From: Lentzea pudingi
GTDB taxonomy: Bacteria > Actinomycetota > Actinomycetes > Mycobacteriales > Pseudonocardiaceae
Assembly: GCF_014646255.1 (NCBI RefSeq)
Contig: NZ_BMNC01000022.1
Span: 30,440-94,439, forward strand
Reading direction: 5' to 3'
DNA length: 64,000 bases
The stretch's first letter is position 1. Each line of letters starts with the position of its first letter. The position numbers were made by a program, and so were the translations under genes. Below are positions 7,981 to 16,046 of this stretch, piece after piece. The notes beneath the pieces were generated by a model, which worked only from the letters and a program-made list of their open reading frames with translations, was not told where the DNA came from and did no database searches.

Positions 7981-8145
7981 GTGGCTGCAACCGACGTACG
8001 CCCGAAGATCACCCTCGCGTGCGAGGAGTGCAAGCACCGGAACTACATCACCAGGAAGAACCGTCGCAACGACCCGGACCGCCTGGAGATCAAGAAGTTC
8101 TGCCCGAACTGCAAGACGCACCGCGCGCACAAGGAAACCCGCTGA
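7981..8145 (+). CDS. rpmG: 50S ribosomal protein L33
   Basis: 54 aa from GTG at 7981, preceded by AGGAAGG. It has the short basic L33 sequence with 'CEEC' and 'CPNC', that is, both CxxC pairs of a zinc ribbon, so it is the zinc-binding (C+) form. L33 sits near the ribosomal E site. Many actinobacteria carry a second, zinc-free L33 elsewhere. It lies directly before hadA, as rpmG2 does in mycobacteria, with a terminator between. Confidence 0.95.
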   Translation: MAATDVRPKITLACEECKHRNYITRKNRRNDPDRLEIKKFCPNCKTHRAHKETR

Positions 8146-8165
8146 GCGCGTAGCAGCTTTCGACC

Positions 8166-8195
8166 GAGGCCCGTCCCACACGTGGGGCGGGCCTC
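8166..8195 (+). terminator. Terminator after rpmG
   Basis: A 13-bp hairpin (GAGGCCCGTCCCA / TGGGGCGGGCCTC, one T-G pair) with a 4-nt loop, 20 nt after the rpmG stop and 20 nt before hadA. There is no long T-run. Confidence 0.7.
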
Positions 8196-8215
8196 GTCGC
8201 ATATAGGCTCCTCAA

Positions 8216-8665
8216 GTGCCTCTCGACCCCGCTTTCATCGGACGTAGTTATCCGCCGTCGCAGCCCTACGACGTGAGCCGCGAGAAGATCCGCGAGTTCG
8301 CCGAGGCCATCGGCGCGACCAGCCCGGCCTACCGCGACGCCGAAGCCGCGAAGGCGTTGGGGCACAGGGACGTCATCGCGCCGCCGACGTTCGCGATCGT
8401 CGTGTCGATGAAGACCAACGAGACGGTCATGTTCGACCCGGAGATCGAGCTCGACTACAGCCGCGTCGTGCACGGCGACCAGAACTTCACCCACCACCGC
8501 CCCATCACCGCGGGCGACCAGCTCGTGTGCGTGGCGCACATCGACTCCATCACGTCCCGCATGGGCAACGACATGGTGGTCGTGCGGACCGAGATCAGCA
8601 CGGTCGGCGGCGAGCCCGTCACCACCGCCAAGTCCATGCTCGTCGTGAGGGGAGAAGACGCGTGA
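8216..8665 (+). CDS. hadA: MaoC-like dehydratase subunit HadA
   Basis: 149 aa with a MaoC N-terminal-type single hot-dog fold: 'FIGRSYPPSQPYDVSREKI', 'YRDAEAAKALGHRDVIAPPTF' and a C-terminal 'TTAKSMLVVRG'. In mycobacteria HadA is the substrate-binding, non-catalytic partner of HadB in the (3R)-hydroxyacyl-ACP dehydratase of FAS-II. This protein likewise lacks the Asp-His dyad. Its stop overlaps the hadB start (GTGA). The rpmG-hadAB-trpT-secE order supports orthology. The substrate in this organism, which probably makes no mycolates, is uncertain. Confidence 0.88.
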   Translation: MPLDPAFIGRSYPPSQPYDVSREKIREFAEAIGATSPAYRDAEAAKALGHRDVIAPPTFAIVVSMKTNETVMFDPEIELDYSRVVHGDQNFTHHRPITAGDQLVCVAHIDSITSRMGNDMVVVRTEISTVGGEPVTTAKSMLVVRGEDA

Positions 8666-9081
8666 CCGCAGCAGTCAGCACCGAGGTCGGGACCGAGCTG
8701 CCGGCGCTGTCCGTGCGCCTCAAGCGCGACGACCTGGTCCGCTACGCGGGGGCCTCGCTGGACTTCAACCCCATCCACTGGAACGAGAAGACGGCCAAGG
8801 AGGTCGGCCTCCCGGACGTGATCGCGCACGGCATGCTGACCATGGCCGTGGCCTCGCGGATCGTCGCGGAGTGGATCGGCGACCCCGGCGCCATCGTCGA
8901 GTACGGCTGCCGGTTCGGGCGGCCCGTCGTGGTGCCCAACGACGACGAGGGCGCGCTGGTCGAGGTCACCGCGAAGGTCACCAAGGACTTCGAAGATGGA
9001 ACTGTGAAGGTCAACATCAACGCGGCTTTTGACGGCAAGTCGGTGTTGACGGGTGCCTTCGCCCGCGTCCGCGTGAGCTGA
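8662..9081 (+). CDS. hadB: MaoC-like dehydratase catalytic subunit HadB
   Basis: 139 aa, hot-dog fold. 'ASLDFNPIHWNEKTA' followed by 'HGMLTM' is the hydratase-2 motif with catalytic Asp and His, so this is the active partner of HadA. It dehydrates (3R)-hydroxyacyl thioesters in fatty-acid elongation. Mycobacteria have a third subunit, hadC, next in line. Here hadB is followed by a terminator and tRNA-Trp, with no hadC. Confidence 0.9.
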   Translation: MTAAVSTEVGTELPALSVRLKRDDLVRYAGASLDFNPIHWNEKTAKEVGLPDVIAHGMLTMAVASRIVAEWIGDPGAIVEYGCRFGRPVVVPNDDEGALVEVTAKVTKDFEDGTVKVNINAAFDGKSVLTGAFARVRVS

Positions 9082-9094
9082 TCTTGTGATCAAG

Positions 9095-9126
9095 AACACC
9101 ACCGGGCACCGCGGTCCGGTGGTGTT
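9095..9126 (+). terminator. Terminator after hadB
   Basis: 11-bp perfect stem AACACCACCGG / CCGGTGGTGTT with a 10-nt loop, ending in TTT, 13 nt after the hadB stop. Confidence 0.75.
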
Positions 9127-9250
9127 TGCGGTGCTCACGCGAGATTCGGGCCAGGTCCGTGCCTCGGTTGCACGACCCTGATTCGTGTTCTCGGCCTGCG
9201 TGTGGGTAGGCTGTGCGACAGGCCGCTCGGCAAGTGCTTGAGCGGTCTGG

Positions 9251-9281
9251 TTGGAATGGACGGGGCAGGCTCCCGTACACT
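9251..9281 (+). promoter_or_regulatory. Candidate promoter of trpT-secE-nusG
   Basis: TTGGAA (9251-9256), 19 nt, TACACT (9276-9281), 36 nt before tRNA-Trp and downstream of the hadB terminator. The -35 form TTGGAN also appears before rplJ and rpsJ. Confidence 0.5.
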
Positions 9282-9317
9282 TCCTGCTTGGCCAGGGGAT
9301 CTCTCATGGGATCTCAA

Positions 9318-9390
<73 letters not shown>

Positions 9391-9427
9391 CTGTCGAAGC
9401 GCGTCATGGGTGGAGTGGAGGCACGGC

Positions 9428-9841
9428 ATGAGCGAGGGCCGCGAGCAGGACCAGCCGGAGGAGCGCGAAGGCGCTGTCCGGCCGTCCACTGCTGCGGCGC
9501 GACGTGAACGTCGTGCCTCCTCTCGCCCGGCCGCCCGCAAGGACGGCAGCAGCGCTGAGTCGAAGAAGAGCGTCGCCAAGTCCGACGAGTCGGACGAGGA
9601 CGCGAAGAAGAGTCGCCCGACCAAGTCCCGTGACGGGCAGGAGAAGCGGCCTTCGCTGATCGGGCGGGGTTTCCGCTACATCCGCGAGGTCGTCAGCGAA
9701 CTCCGCAAGGTGATCTGGCCGACGCGCAAGCAGTTGGTCACCTACACCGGCGTCGTGCTGGTGTTCGTGGTCTTCATGGTGGCGCTGGTGTGGGCTCTCG
9801 ACCTCGGCTTCGGCGCGGCTGTTTTCGAGTTGTTCGGCTGA
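9428..9841 (+). CDS. secE: Preprotein translocase subunit SecE
   Basis: 137 aa. The C-terminal ~60 residues are the SecE core: amphipathic 'REVVSELRKVIWPTRKQL' followed by one membrane span 'VVLVFVVFMVALVWAL'. The N-terminal ~75 residues are a charged, low-complexity Ala/Lys/Ser-rich extension typical of high-GC actinobacteria. SecE clamps SecY in the Sec channel. It is followed by nusG with a 40-nt gap, the universal pairing. Confidence 0.96.
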   Translation: MSEGREQDQPEEREGAVRPSTAAARRERRASSRPAARKDGSSAESKKSVAKSDESDEDAKKSRPTKSRDGQEKRPSLIGRGFRYIREVVSELRKVIWPTRKQLVTYTGVVLVFVVFMVALVWALDLGFGAAVFELFG

Positions 9842-9881
9842 GCCGGACAGCTGCCGCTGCAACCAGGAAGCGAGATCCACA

Positions 9882-10694
9882 GTGAGCTCCGACAACGGCG
9901 TTGACGCCCAGGAGAAGACCGACCTCATCGACGACGAGGTGTCCGAGGACACCGCGACGGACGAGACGGTCGAGTCGGAGGCTGTGGACTCCGAGGCCGA
10001 CGCCGACGTCGCGGACGAGACCGATGAGGAGTCCGAAGAGGACTCCGACGTTCTCGCGATCGACGAGACGCCGATCGACGAAGAGCCCGAGGACCCCGCC
10101 GAGGAGCTGCGCCAGGCCCTGCGCCGCGCGCCCGGCGACTGGTACGTCGTGCACTCGTACGCCGGTTACGAGAACAAGGTCAAGGCGAACCTCGAGACTC
10201 GTATTCACACGCTCGACATGGAGGACTACATCTTCCAGGTCGAGGTGCCGACCGAAGAGGTCACCGAGATCAAGAACGGCCAGCGCAAGCTGGTGCAGCG
10301 CAAGGTGCTGCCCGGCTACATCCTGGTCCGCATGGAGCTCACCGACGCGTCCTGGAGCGCCGTCCGCAACACGCCGGGCGTCACCGGATTCGTCGGAGCC
10401 ACCTCGAAGCCCTCGCCCCTCACGATCGACGAGGTGCTGAAGTTCCTGCTCCCGCAGCAAGAGCAGAAGCCGGCCGAGGGCAAGAAGACCGCTTCCACCA
10501 CCGTGTCGAAGCCGACGATCGAGGTCGACTTCGAGGTCGGCGAGTCGGTCACCGTCATGGACGGCCCGTTCGCGACGTTGCCCGCCACGATCAGCGAGGT
10601 CAACGCGGACGGCCAGAAGCTGAAGGTCCTGGTGTCGATCTTCGGCCGGGAGACGCCGGTCGAGCTGTCGTTCAGCCAGGTCTCCAAGATCTGA
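9882..10694 (+). CDS. nusG: Transcription termination/antitermination factor NusG
   Basis: 270 aa from GTG behind AGGAAG. Residues 1-~80 form a very acidic extension (Asp/Glu-rich), then the NGN domain 'DWYVVHSYAGYENKVKANL' to 'PGVTGFVG', and a C-terminal KOW domain ('SVTVMDGPFATLPATI'). NusG binds RNA polymerase and links it to the ribosome or Rho. The acidic N-terminal extension is common in actinobacteria. It is followed by rplK after 85 nt. Confidence 0.97.
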   Translation: MSSDNGVDAQEKTDLIDDEVSEDTATDETVESEAVDSEADADVADETDEESEEDSDVLAIDETPIDEEPEDPAEELRQALRRAPGDWYVVHSYAGYENKVKANLETRIHTLDMEDYIFQVEVPTEEVTEIKNGQRKLVQRKVLPGYILVRMELTDASWSAVRNTPGVTGFVGATSKPSPLTIDEVLKFLLPQQEQKPAEGKKTASTTVSKPTIEVDFEVGESVTVMDGPFATLPATISEVNADGQKLKVLVSIFGRETPVELSFSQVSKI

Positions 10695-10779
10695 GCGGTT
10701 TCCCGCGAGGGAGACCGATCGGCCACGCGGCGGCTGGCAGAGCCACGCGCGGACACCGCAATAACAGGAAGTACGGACA

Positions 10780-11214
10780 ATGCCTCCCAAGAAGAAGAAG
10801 CTGTCAGCGATCATCAAGCTGCAGATCAAGGCTGGTGCCGCCAACCCGGCGCCGCCCGTTGGTCCCGCGCTGGGTCAGCACGGCGTCAACATCATGGAGT
10901 TCTGCAAGGCCTACAACGCCGCGACCGAGTCGCAGCGCGGTCAGGTCGTGCCGGTTGAGATCTCCGTGTACGAAGACCGCTCGTTCGACTTCAAGCTGAA
11001 GACCCCGCCGGCCGCGCGACTCATCCTCGCCGCCGCTGGTGTCGACAAGGGCAGCGGCGAGCCGCACCGCGTCAAGGTCGCCAAGGTGACCATGGAGCAG
11101 GTCCGCAGCATCGCTCAGGTCAAGATGGTCGACCTGAACGCGAACGACATCGACCAGGCCGCGAAGATCATCGCCGGCACCGCCCGTTCCATGGGCATCA
11201 CGGTCGAAGGCTGA
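10780..11214 (+). CDS. rplK: 50S ribosomal protein L11
   Basis: 144 aa, full length. '[28 protein letters not shown]' spans the conserved N-terminal domain with the Pro residues of the thiostrepton-contact region, and '[12 protein letters not shown]' is the usual C-terminus. L11 shapes the GTPase-associated centre and is needed for stringent-response signalling through RelA. It lies between nusG and rplA. Confidence 0.98.
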
Positions 11215-11292
11215 CCACACCCTCTTTTTAGCAAGCGTGGGAGAGCCGAGCGCGGCTCATTCACCACGACCTGATCCACGAAGGACAGTGTT

Positions 11293-12003
11293 ATGAAGCG
11301 CAGCAAGGCCTACAAGGCCGCCGCAGAGCTGGTTGACCGGGAGCGGCTGTACTCGCCGCTCGAGGCTGCCAAGCTCGCCAAGGAAACGTCGAAGGTCAAG
11401 CTGGACGCCACCGTCGAGGTCGCGATCTGCCTGGGTGTCGACCCCCGCAAGGCCGACCAGATGGTCCGCGGCACCGTGAATCTGCCGCACGGTACGGGCA
11501 AGACCGCCCGCGTGATCGTCTTCGCAGTCGGCGACAAGGCCGCTGAGGCCGAGGCCGCCGGTGCGGACGCCGTTGGCTCCGAGGACCTGATCGAGCGCAT
11601 CCAGGGTGGCTGGCTCGACTTCGACGCCGCGATCGCGACCCCCGACCAGATGGCGAAGGTCGGTCGCATCGCTCGCATCCTGGGCCCGCGTGGCCTGATG
11701 CCGAACCCGAAGACCGGCACCGTGACCCCCGAGGTCGCCAAGGCCGTCAACGAGATCAAGGGCGGAAAGATCAACTTCCGCGTTGACAAGCAGGCCAACC
11801 TGCACTTCGTCATCGGCAAGGTCTCGTTCGACTCCGAGAAGCTGGTCGAGAACTACGGCGCCGCGCTGGACGAGATCCTCCGCGCGAAGCCGTCCGCGGC
11901 CAAGGGCCGGTACGTCAAGAAGGTCACCGTCTCCACGACGATGGGCCCTGGCATCCCGGTCGACCCGAACCGCACCCGCAACCTGCTGGTGGACGAGGCC
12001 TGA
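11293..12003 (+). CDS. rplA: 50S ribosomal protein L1
   Basis: 236 aa. 'MKRSKAYKAAAELVDRE' starts it, 'GPRGLMPNPKTGTV' is the L1 signature and 'TTMGPGIPVDPN' is near the end. L1 forms the mobile L1 stalk that moves E-site tRNA and usually represses its own rplKA mRNA. It is the last gene of this operon and is followed at once by a strong terminator. Confidence 0.98.
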   Translation: MKRSKAYKAAAELVDRERLYSPLEAAKLAKETSKVKLDATVEVAICLGVDPRKADQMVRGTVNLPHGTGKTARVIVFAVGDKAAEAEAAGADAVGSEDLIERIQGGWLDFDAAIATPDQMAKVGRIARILGPRGLMPNPKTGTVTPEVAKAVNEIKGGKINFRVDKQANLHFVIGKVSFDSEKLVENYGAALDEILRAKPSAAKGRYVKKVTVSTTMGPGIPVDPNRTRNLLVDEA

Positions 12004-12030
12004 GCCTCCCCCGGCTAGTCGCAAGCTGAG

Positions 12031-12058
12031 AAAGGCCCCCGGTTCGCCGGGGGCCTTT
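12031..12058 (+). terminator. Strong terminator after rplA
   Basis: Perfect 12-bp stem AAAGGCCCCCGG / CCGGGGGCCTTT closed by a TTCG tetraloop, 27 nt after the stop. It also stands just beyond the 3' end of the convergent regulator gene, so it may work in both directions. Confidence 0.9.
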
Positions 12059-12065
12059 CTGCTGT

Positions 12066-13034
12066 TCAGGACCGGTCTCTGCGGTAGTCGGTGGGGGACT
12101 TGCCGACCTGCTTCAGGAAGTGGTGGCGGAGGTTGTTGGCCGTGCCGATGCCGCTCAGCGCCGCGATCTTCTCCATCGGCAGGTCGGTGGACTCCAGCAG
12201 CACCTGCGCCCTGGTGATGCGTTCGGTGAGCAGCCACTGCAACGGTGTCGTGCCGGTGGTGGCGTGGAGCCGGCGGTAGAACGTTCGCGGGCTCATCGCG
12301 GCCTTGCGGGCCAGGTCCTCGATCGTCAGCGGCTCGTCCAGGCGGGCACGGGCCCAGTCGAGCACCGAGGCCAGGCCCTGCTCGTCGCTCGCGGGGACCG
12401 ACAGGTCGACGTACTGCCCGAGGTGCCCCGGCCGGTGTCCCGGCACCACCATCCGGCGGGCGAGCTGGTTCGCGACGTGAGCGCCCAGGTCGCGGCGCAC
12501 CAGGTGCAGGCAGACGTCGAGACCCGCGGACATGCCCGCGCTGGTCAGCACGTCACCCTCGTCGACGTAGAGCTGTGAGTCGTCGACCTGGACCTTCGGG
12601 TAGCGCTCGGCCAGCAGGGCGGTGTGCATCCAGTGCGCGGTGGCTCGCTTGCCGTCCAGCAGGCCGGCTTCGGCGAGTGCGTACGCGCCGACGCACGCCG
12701 ACACGATTCGTGCGCCGTTGTCGTGGGCGTCGCGTAGGGCCGTGACGAGCTCTGGTGGAACGGGCGCGTTGTCCTCGATGACCTCGTCTGGCACCCACGA
12801 CACGATGACGGTGTCCGCGCGCACGATGTCATCGAGCTTGTGGGTGCTGTGCAGGGTGAAGCCCGGGGTGGTGTCGTGCGTGCGGTTTCCGGTGCTGCAC
12901 AACCACAACTCGTACCAGGGGTCTGCGAGGTCCGGCTGCGGGGTGCCGAAGACTGCCGCCGGGATGCCCAGTTCGTAGAGGTCCGCGACCCCGAAGTCAC
13001 CGGGGACGACCAGGGCGACGGATCCAGCGCTCAT
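12066..13034 (-). CDS. GlxA-family AraC-type regulator with DJ-1/PfpI domain
   Basis: 322 aa. Residues ~1-200 form a DJ-1/PfpI (class I glutamine amidotransferase-like) domain with 'IVSACVGAYALAEAGLLDG' carrying the Cys of the nucleophile elbow. Residues ~215-322 are an AraC-type double helix-turn-helix: 'TIEDLARKAAMSPRTFYRRL' and 'KIAALSGIGTANNLRHHF'. Such proteins are ligand-sensing activators. It is divergent from the imine-reductase-like gene at 13119, with an 84-bp shared promoter region, so that gene is the likely target. Confidence 0.9.
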   Translation of the reverse strand: MSAGSVALVVPGDFGVADLYELGIPAAVFGTPQPDLADPWYELWLCSTGNRTHDTTPGFTLHSTHKLDDIVRADTVIVSWVPDEVIEDNAPVPPELVTALRDAHDNGARIVSACVGAYALAEAGLLDGKRATAHWMHTALLAERYPKVQVDDSQLYVDEGDVLTSAGMSAGLDVCLHLVRRDLGAHVANQLARRMVVPGHRPGHLGQYVDLSVPASDEQGLASVLDWARARLDEPLTIEDLARKAAMSPRTFYRRLHATTGTTPLQWLLTERITRAQVLLESTDLPMEKIAALSGIGTANNLRHHFLKQVGKSPTDYRRDRS

Positions 13035-13089
13035 GCGAGCCAGCCTATGGCAGGAATTTGGCGAAAGGGGTCATTCCGGTCACTGGCTG

Positions 13090-13101
13090 GGATGATCATC
13101 C
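13090..13101. promoter_or_regulatory. 12-bp palindrome in the divergent promoter region
   Basis: GGATGATCATCC is a perfect palindrome 18 nt upstream of the ATG at 13119 and 56 nt from the start of the divergent GlxA-type regulator. It is a possible regulator site, but AraC-type proteins more often bind direct repeats, so support is weak. Confidence 0.3.
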
Positions 13102-13118
13102 GTGGCGAAGCTGGAGGC

Positions 13119-13961
13119 ATGACATCTGAAGCGATCACCGTGCTGGGGCTGGGAAATCTCGGACGCGCGCTGGCGGAGGCGTTCGTGCGGGACGGCCGGT
13201 CCGTCGTGGTCTGGAACCGATCCGAGGCGAAGGCCGCAGGGCTGGCGGCGACCGTCGCGAGCAGCCCGGCGGAGGCGGTGGCGGCTGGTGGGCTCGTGGT
13301 CGTCGCTCTGCTCGATCATCAGGCGGCGCAACGGGTTTTGAGTGGTGTGGACGTGCGCGGGAAGGCGCTGGTGAACCTGACCTCCGGCACTCCTGACGAG
13401 GCTCGGGAACTGGCCGGGTGGGCTGCGGAGAGCGGGGCCGAGTACCTGCACGGTGCGGTGTACGCGGTGCCTCAGACGATCGGCACCGACGCGTCGTCGA
13501 TCATCTACAGCGGGTCGTCGGTCGTGCACGAGCGTTGGCGGGAGACGTTGGCGCTGCTGGGGAAGGTCACGTTCCTCGGTGCCGATGCCGGGAGGGCGTC
13601 CGGGTACGACGTGGCGATCCTGTCCGGGATGTACGGGCTGCTCGGCGGGTTCCTGCACGCGGCGGCGCTGGCTCGGGTCAACGGGATCAAGGCCGGTGAG
13701 CTCACGCCGATGTTGTTGTCGTGGCTGACGGATCTCCAGCCGGCGTTGGAGACGTTCGCCGGGGAGATCGACGCGGCCGACTACGCCGGTGGTGAGTCGA
13801 GCCTCGCCATGAACCAGTCCGGGTTGGCCACCCTGATCCGGGCGGCGCAGGCGCAGGGCGTGCCGTTCGCGGCTTTGGACTCGCTGAAGGCGTTGGTGGA
13901 CCGGCAGGTCGAGGGTGGGCGCGGGGAGGAGAGCTTCGCCCGCGCCGTCGAGTCGTTCTAG
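13119..13961 (+). CDS. Second NAD(P)-binding imine-reductase-like protein
   Basis: 280 aa from ATG behind TGGAGG. It has a Rossmann 'VLGLGNLGRAL' motif, 'VVWNRSEAK', 'LTSGTPDEAREL', and in the C-terminal domain 'GYDVAILSGMYGLLGG', the equivalent of the 'YDLALLG' segment in the protein at 851. The two are clear paralogues within one window. A reductase of imines or related carbonyl compounds is expected; the substrate is unknown. It is divergent from a GlxA-type regulator and convergent with the next gene, overlapping its stop by 3 nt. Confidence 0.85.
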   Translation: MTSEAITVLGLGNLGRALAEAFVRDGRSVVVWNRSEAKAAGLAATVASSPAEAVAAGGLVVVALLDHQAAQRVLSGVDVRGKALVNLTSGTPDEARELAGWAAESGAEYLHGAVYAVPQTIGTDASSIIYSGSSVVHERWRETLALLGKVTFLGADAGRASGYDVAILSGMYGLLGGFLHAAALARVNGIKAGELTPMLLSWLTDLQPALETFAGEIDAADYAGGESSLAMNQSGLATLIRAAQAQGVPFAALDSLKALVDRQVEGGRGEESFARAVESF

Positions 13962-14671
13962 CCGCAGGTGCTCTCGGACCAGTCGGTGATGACCCAGCCG
14001 GCGCCGACCTTCTCCACGACGAACGTGCCCAGCCGCGGGCCGCCCTCGACGGTCAGGGCGCACGAGTCGATGGTGACCTTGGTGGTGGTCGGGGTCTTGA
14101 GCATGTCCGGCGGGAACAAGACCTGCTGGTACCTGTCGACGCTGGTGACCTTGGTCTTCAGGTCCTTGACCGCAGCGGCGCAATCGCTTGCGCCATAGGC
14201 GTTCGCGAACTTCTGACGCGTGTCGTCGCGCAGGAAGAGCGTGCAGGCGCGGGTCGTGTCGGCGAACGACACGTGCTTGTAGAACATGCCGACGGTGCCC
14301 TGCAGGCCGGCCGGTGCGGTGAGACCCTGCGCCGCGCCGGTCACGCCGCCGCTGTCCTGCGCGATGTCGCCGGGGTCGTCGACGCCGAAGAAGTGGTTGT
14401 AGGCCCACACGGTGCTGAAGACGACCAGCAGGAAGAAGAGCGCGCGCCAGAAGATGCGGCTGCCGAGCACGACGAGCCACCGGCGCTTGCCGCCAGGCTG
14501 CTGCGGAGCCTGCGGCGCCTGGCCCGTCGCCTGCTGGTAGCGCTGGAACTCCTGGAAGCGCTGGAACTCCTGGAACTGCCGCAGCTGCTCCGGGTCCGGC
14601 TGTGGGGCAGGCGGCTGGACAGGCGGCTGCGGCTGGCGGGGCGCGAGGTCCTTGCCTGGCTCGTCGGTCAC
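13958..14671 (-). CDS. Single-pass membrane protein, unknown function
   Basis: 237 aa from GTG. Residues ~1-60 are Pro/Gln-rich, with an 'FQEFQRFQEFQR' repeat. A positively charged stretch leads into one membrane span 'IFWRALFFLLVVFSTVWAY' (~73-91). The remaining ~145 residues would be extracytoplasmic, with paired Cys ('RACTLF', 'SDCAAAV', 'DSCALTV', 'ESTCG') and an all-beta, NTF2-like feel at the end ('AGWVITDWSE'). It resembles actinobacterial conserved membrane proteins. No function can be given. It is the last gene before the rplJ promoter and is transcribed away from it. Confidence 0.75.
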   Translation of the reverse strand: MTDEPGKDLAPRQPQPPVQPPAPQPDPEQLRQFQEFQRFQEFQRYQQATGQAPQAPQQPGGKRRWLVVLGSRIFWRALFFLLVVFSTVWAYNHFFGVDDPGDIAQDSGGVTGAAQGLTAPAGLQGTVGMFYKHVSFADTTRACTLFLRDDTRQKFANAYGASDCAAAVKDLKTKVTSVDRYQQVLFPPDMLKTPTTTKVTIDSCALTVEGGPRLGTFVVEKVGAGWVITDWSESTCG

Positions 14672-14689
14672 ACGTCACATTGTGCCGAT

Positions 14690-14719
14690 TTGGATGGCCG
14701 GTACCCAGTCGGCTAGTCT
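14690..14719 (+). promoter_or_regulatory. Candidate rplJL promoter
   Basis: TTGGAT (14690-14695), 18 nt, TAGTCT (14714-14719). Transcription would start near 14726, immediately before the conserved L10 leader. Confidence 0.55.
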
Positions 14720-14728
14720 TTTCGTGGT

Positions 14729-14880
14729 TCTACCGAAGACCGCAGGTTGTCTCCGCGAGGAGATCGAAGGCCCCGTTGCAACACGGGCGGCCCGCGCAGG
14801 GAGGACGAGGCTCAAGTTCTTGTGACGCCCCGTGCTGCTTGTGCGCGAGGGCGTTTTTGTTGTTTCGGGACCTTCTCCAG
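14729..14880 (+). ncRNA. Ribosomal protein L10 leader (autoregulatory mRNA element)
   Basis: The region begins 'TACCGAAGACCGCAGGT' and contains 'CGCGCAGGGAGGACGAGGCTCA', the sequence pattern I know from actinobacterial L10 leaders (Rfam L10_leader type). It lies between the candidate promoter and rplJ and ends with a terminator-like hairpin. L10-L12 complex binding to such leaders represses rplJL. The boundaries are approximate. Confidence 0.75.
14825..14860 (+). terminator. Attenuator hairpin inside the L10 leader
   Basis: ACGCCCCGTGC pairs with GCGCG-A-GGGCGT (one bulged A, one G-U pair), followed by TTTTTGTTGTTT. It is an intrinsic terminator 57 nt before the rplJ start, placed to let the leader switch between read-through and termination. 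Confidence 0.7.
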
Positions 14881-14916
14881 GCCGGCGGTCTAACCCAGCC
14901 CAGAGAGGAGGCGATC

Positions 14917-15471
14917 ATGGCGAAGCCCACGAAGGTTACGGCGGTCGCTGAGCTTGCGGATTCCTTCCGCACCAGCTCGGCAGCGGTTGTCACTGAGTAC
15001 CGTGGCCTCTCCATGGCGCAGCTCACGACGCTGCGTCGCGCTCTCGGCGCGGGCACCAAGTACACCGTCGCGAAGAACACGCTCGTCAAGCTCGCTGCTG
15101 CGGACGCCGGTGTGGAGGGCCTCGAGGCTCTTCTGTCCGGTCCGACCGCCATCGCGTTCGTCGAGGGCGAGCCCGTGGACGCCGCCAAGGCGATCCGCGA
15201 CTTCGCGAAGGACAACAAGGCCCTGATCATCAAGGGCGGCTACATGGATGGCCGCCCGCTCTCGGTCGACGAGGTCACCGCCATTGCGGACCTCGAAACC
15301 CGTGAGGTGCTGCTCGCGAAGCTCGCGGGCGCGATGAAGGGCAACCTGGCCAAGGCCGCGGGTCTGTTCAACGCCCCGGCTTCCCAGGTCGCTCGCCTGG
15401 CTGCTGCCCTGCAGGAGAAGAAGGCCGCCGCGGCTCCCGCCGCCGAAGCCGACGCTCCCGCCGAAAGCTGA
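14917..15471 (+). CDS. rplJ: 50S ribosomal protein L10
   Basis: 184 aa from ATG behind AGAGGAGG. 'ELADSFRTSSAAVVTEYRGLSMAQL' starts the globular domain, 'KYTVAKNTLVKLA' follows, and a C-terminal helix plus Ala-rich tail carries the L7/L12 binding sites. L10 anchors the L7/L12 stalk and represses its own mRNA through the leader at 14729. It is paired with rplL 56 nt downstream. Confidence 0.98.
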   Translation: MAKPTKVTAVAELADSFRTSSAAVVTEYRGLSMAQLTTLRRALGAGTKYTVAKNTLVKLAAADAGVEGLEALLSGPTAIAFVEGEPVDAAKAIRDFAKDNKALIIKGGYMDGRPLSVDEVTAIADLETREVLLAKLAGAMKGNLAKAAGLFNAPASQVARLAAALQEKKAAAAPAAEADAPAES

Positions 15472-15527
15472 TCACCCAAAGACACGCCCGACGCTTTCGC
15501 GCGGGAAATTAGAAAGGACCGCCGATC

Positions 15528-15917
15528 ATGGCGAAGCTCAGCACCGAAGAGCTGCTCGACGCGTTCAAGGAGATGACCCTCCTCGAGCTGTCCGAGTTCG
15601 TGAAGCAGTTCGAGACGACCTTCGAGGTCACCGCCGCGGCGCCCGTCGCCGTTGCCGCCGCTGCCGGCCCCGCCGCGGGTGGCGCTGACGAGGCCGAGGA
15701 GCAGAGCGAGTTCAACGTCGTTCTCGAGTCCGCCGGCGACAAGAAGATCCAGGTCATCAAGGTCGTCCGTGAGGTCGTCTCTGGTCTGGGTCTGAAGGAG
15801 GCCAAGGAGCTCGTCGAGTCGGCTCCGAAGGCGATCCTCGAGGGCGTGGCGAAGGATGTTGCCGACGCCGCCAAGGAGAAGCTCGAGGCTGCGGGCGCCA
15901 AGATCACCGTCAAGTGA
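15528..15917 (+). CDS. rplL: 50S ribosomal protein L7/L12
   Basis: 129 aa. The N-terminal dimerisation part 'LLDAFKEMTLLELSEFVKQFE' is followed by an Ala-rich hinge and a C-terminal domain with 'KIQVIKVVREVVSGLGLKEAKELV', the factor-binding surface. It recruits translational GTPases to the ribosome. It is the last gene of the operon, with a strong terminator 39 nt on. Confidence 0.98.
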   Translation: MAKLSTEELLDAFKEMTLLELSEFVKQFETTFEVTAAAPVAVAAAAGPAAGGADEAEEQSEFNVVLESAGDKKIQVIKVVREVVSGLGLKEAKELVESAPKAILEGVAKDVADAAKEKLEAAGAKITVK

Positions 15918-15956
15918 TCTTTGCCCCCTGGTGGGGCTTGGTGTTTTGCGCTTTGG

Positions 15957-15998
15957 ACGGGCGTGCATCCCTTTGTGGGGGTGTGCGCCCGTTTTTTG
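15957..15998 (+). terminator. Strong terminator after rplL
   Basis: A 15-bp stem starting ACGGGCG / CGCCCGT with a 6-nt loop, followed by TTTTTT: a textbook intrinsic terminator in a high-GC genome. Confidence 0.9.
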
Positions 15999-16046
15999 TG
16001 CGCGCTCGGTTTGGTTGGGTTCCCCGGCTGCGTTGGCGGGGTTGCT

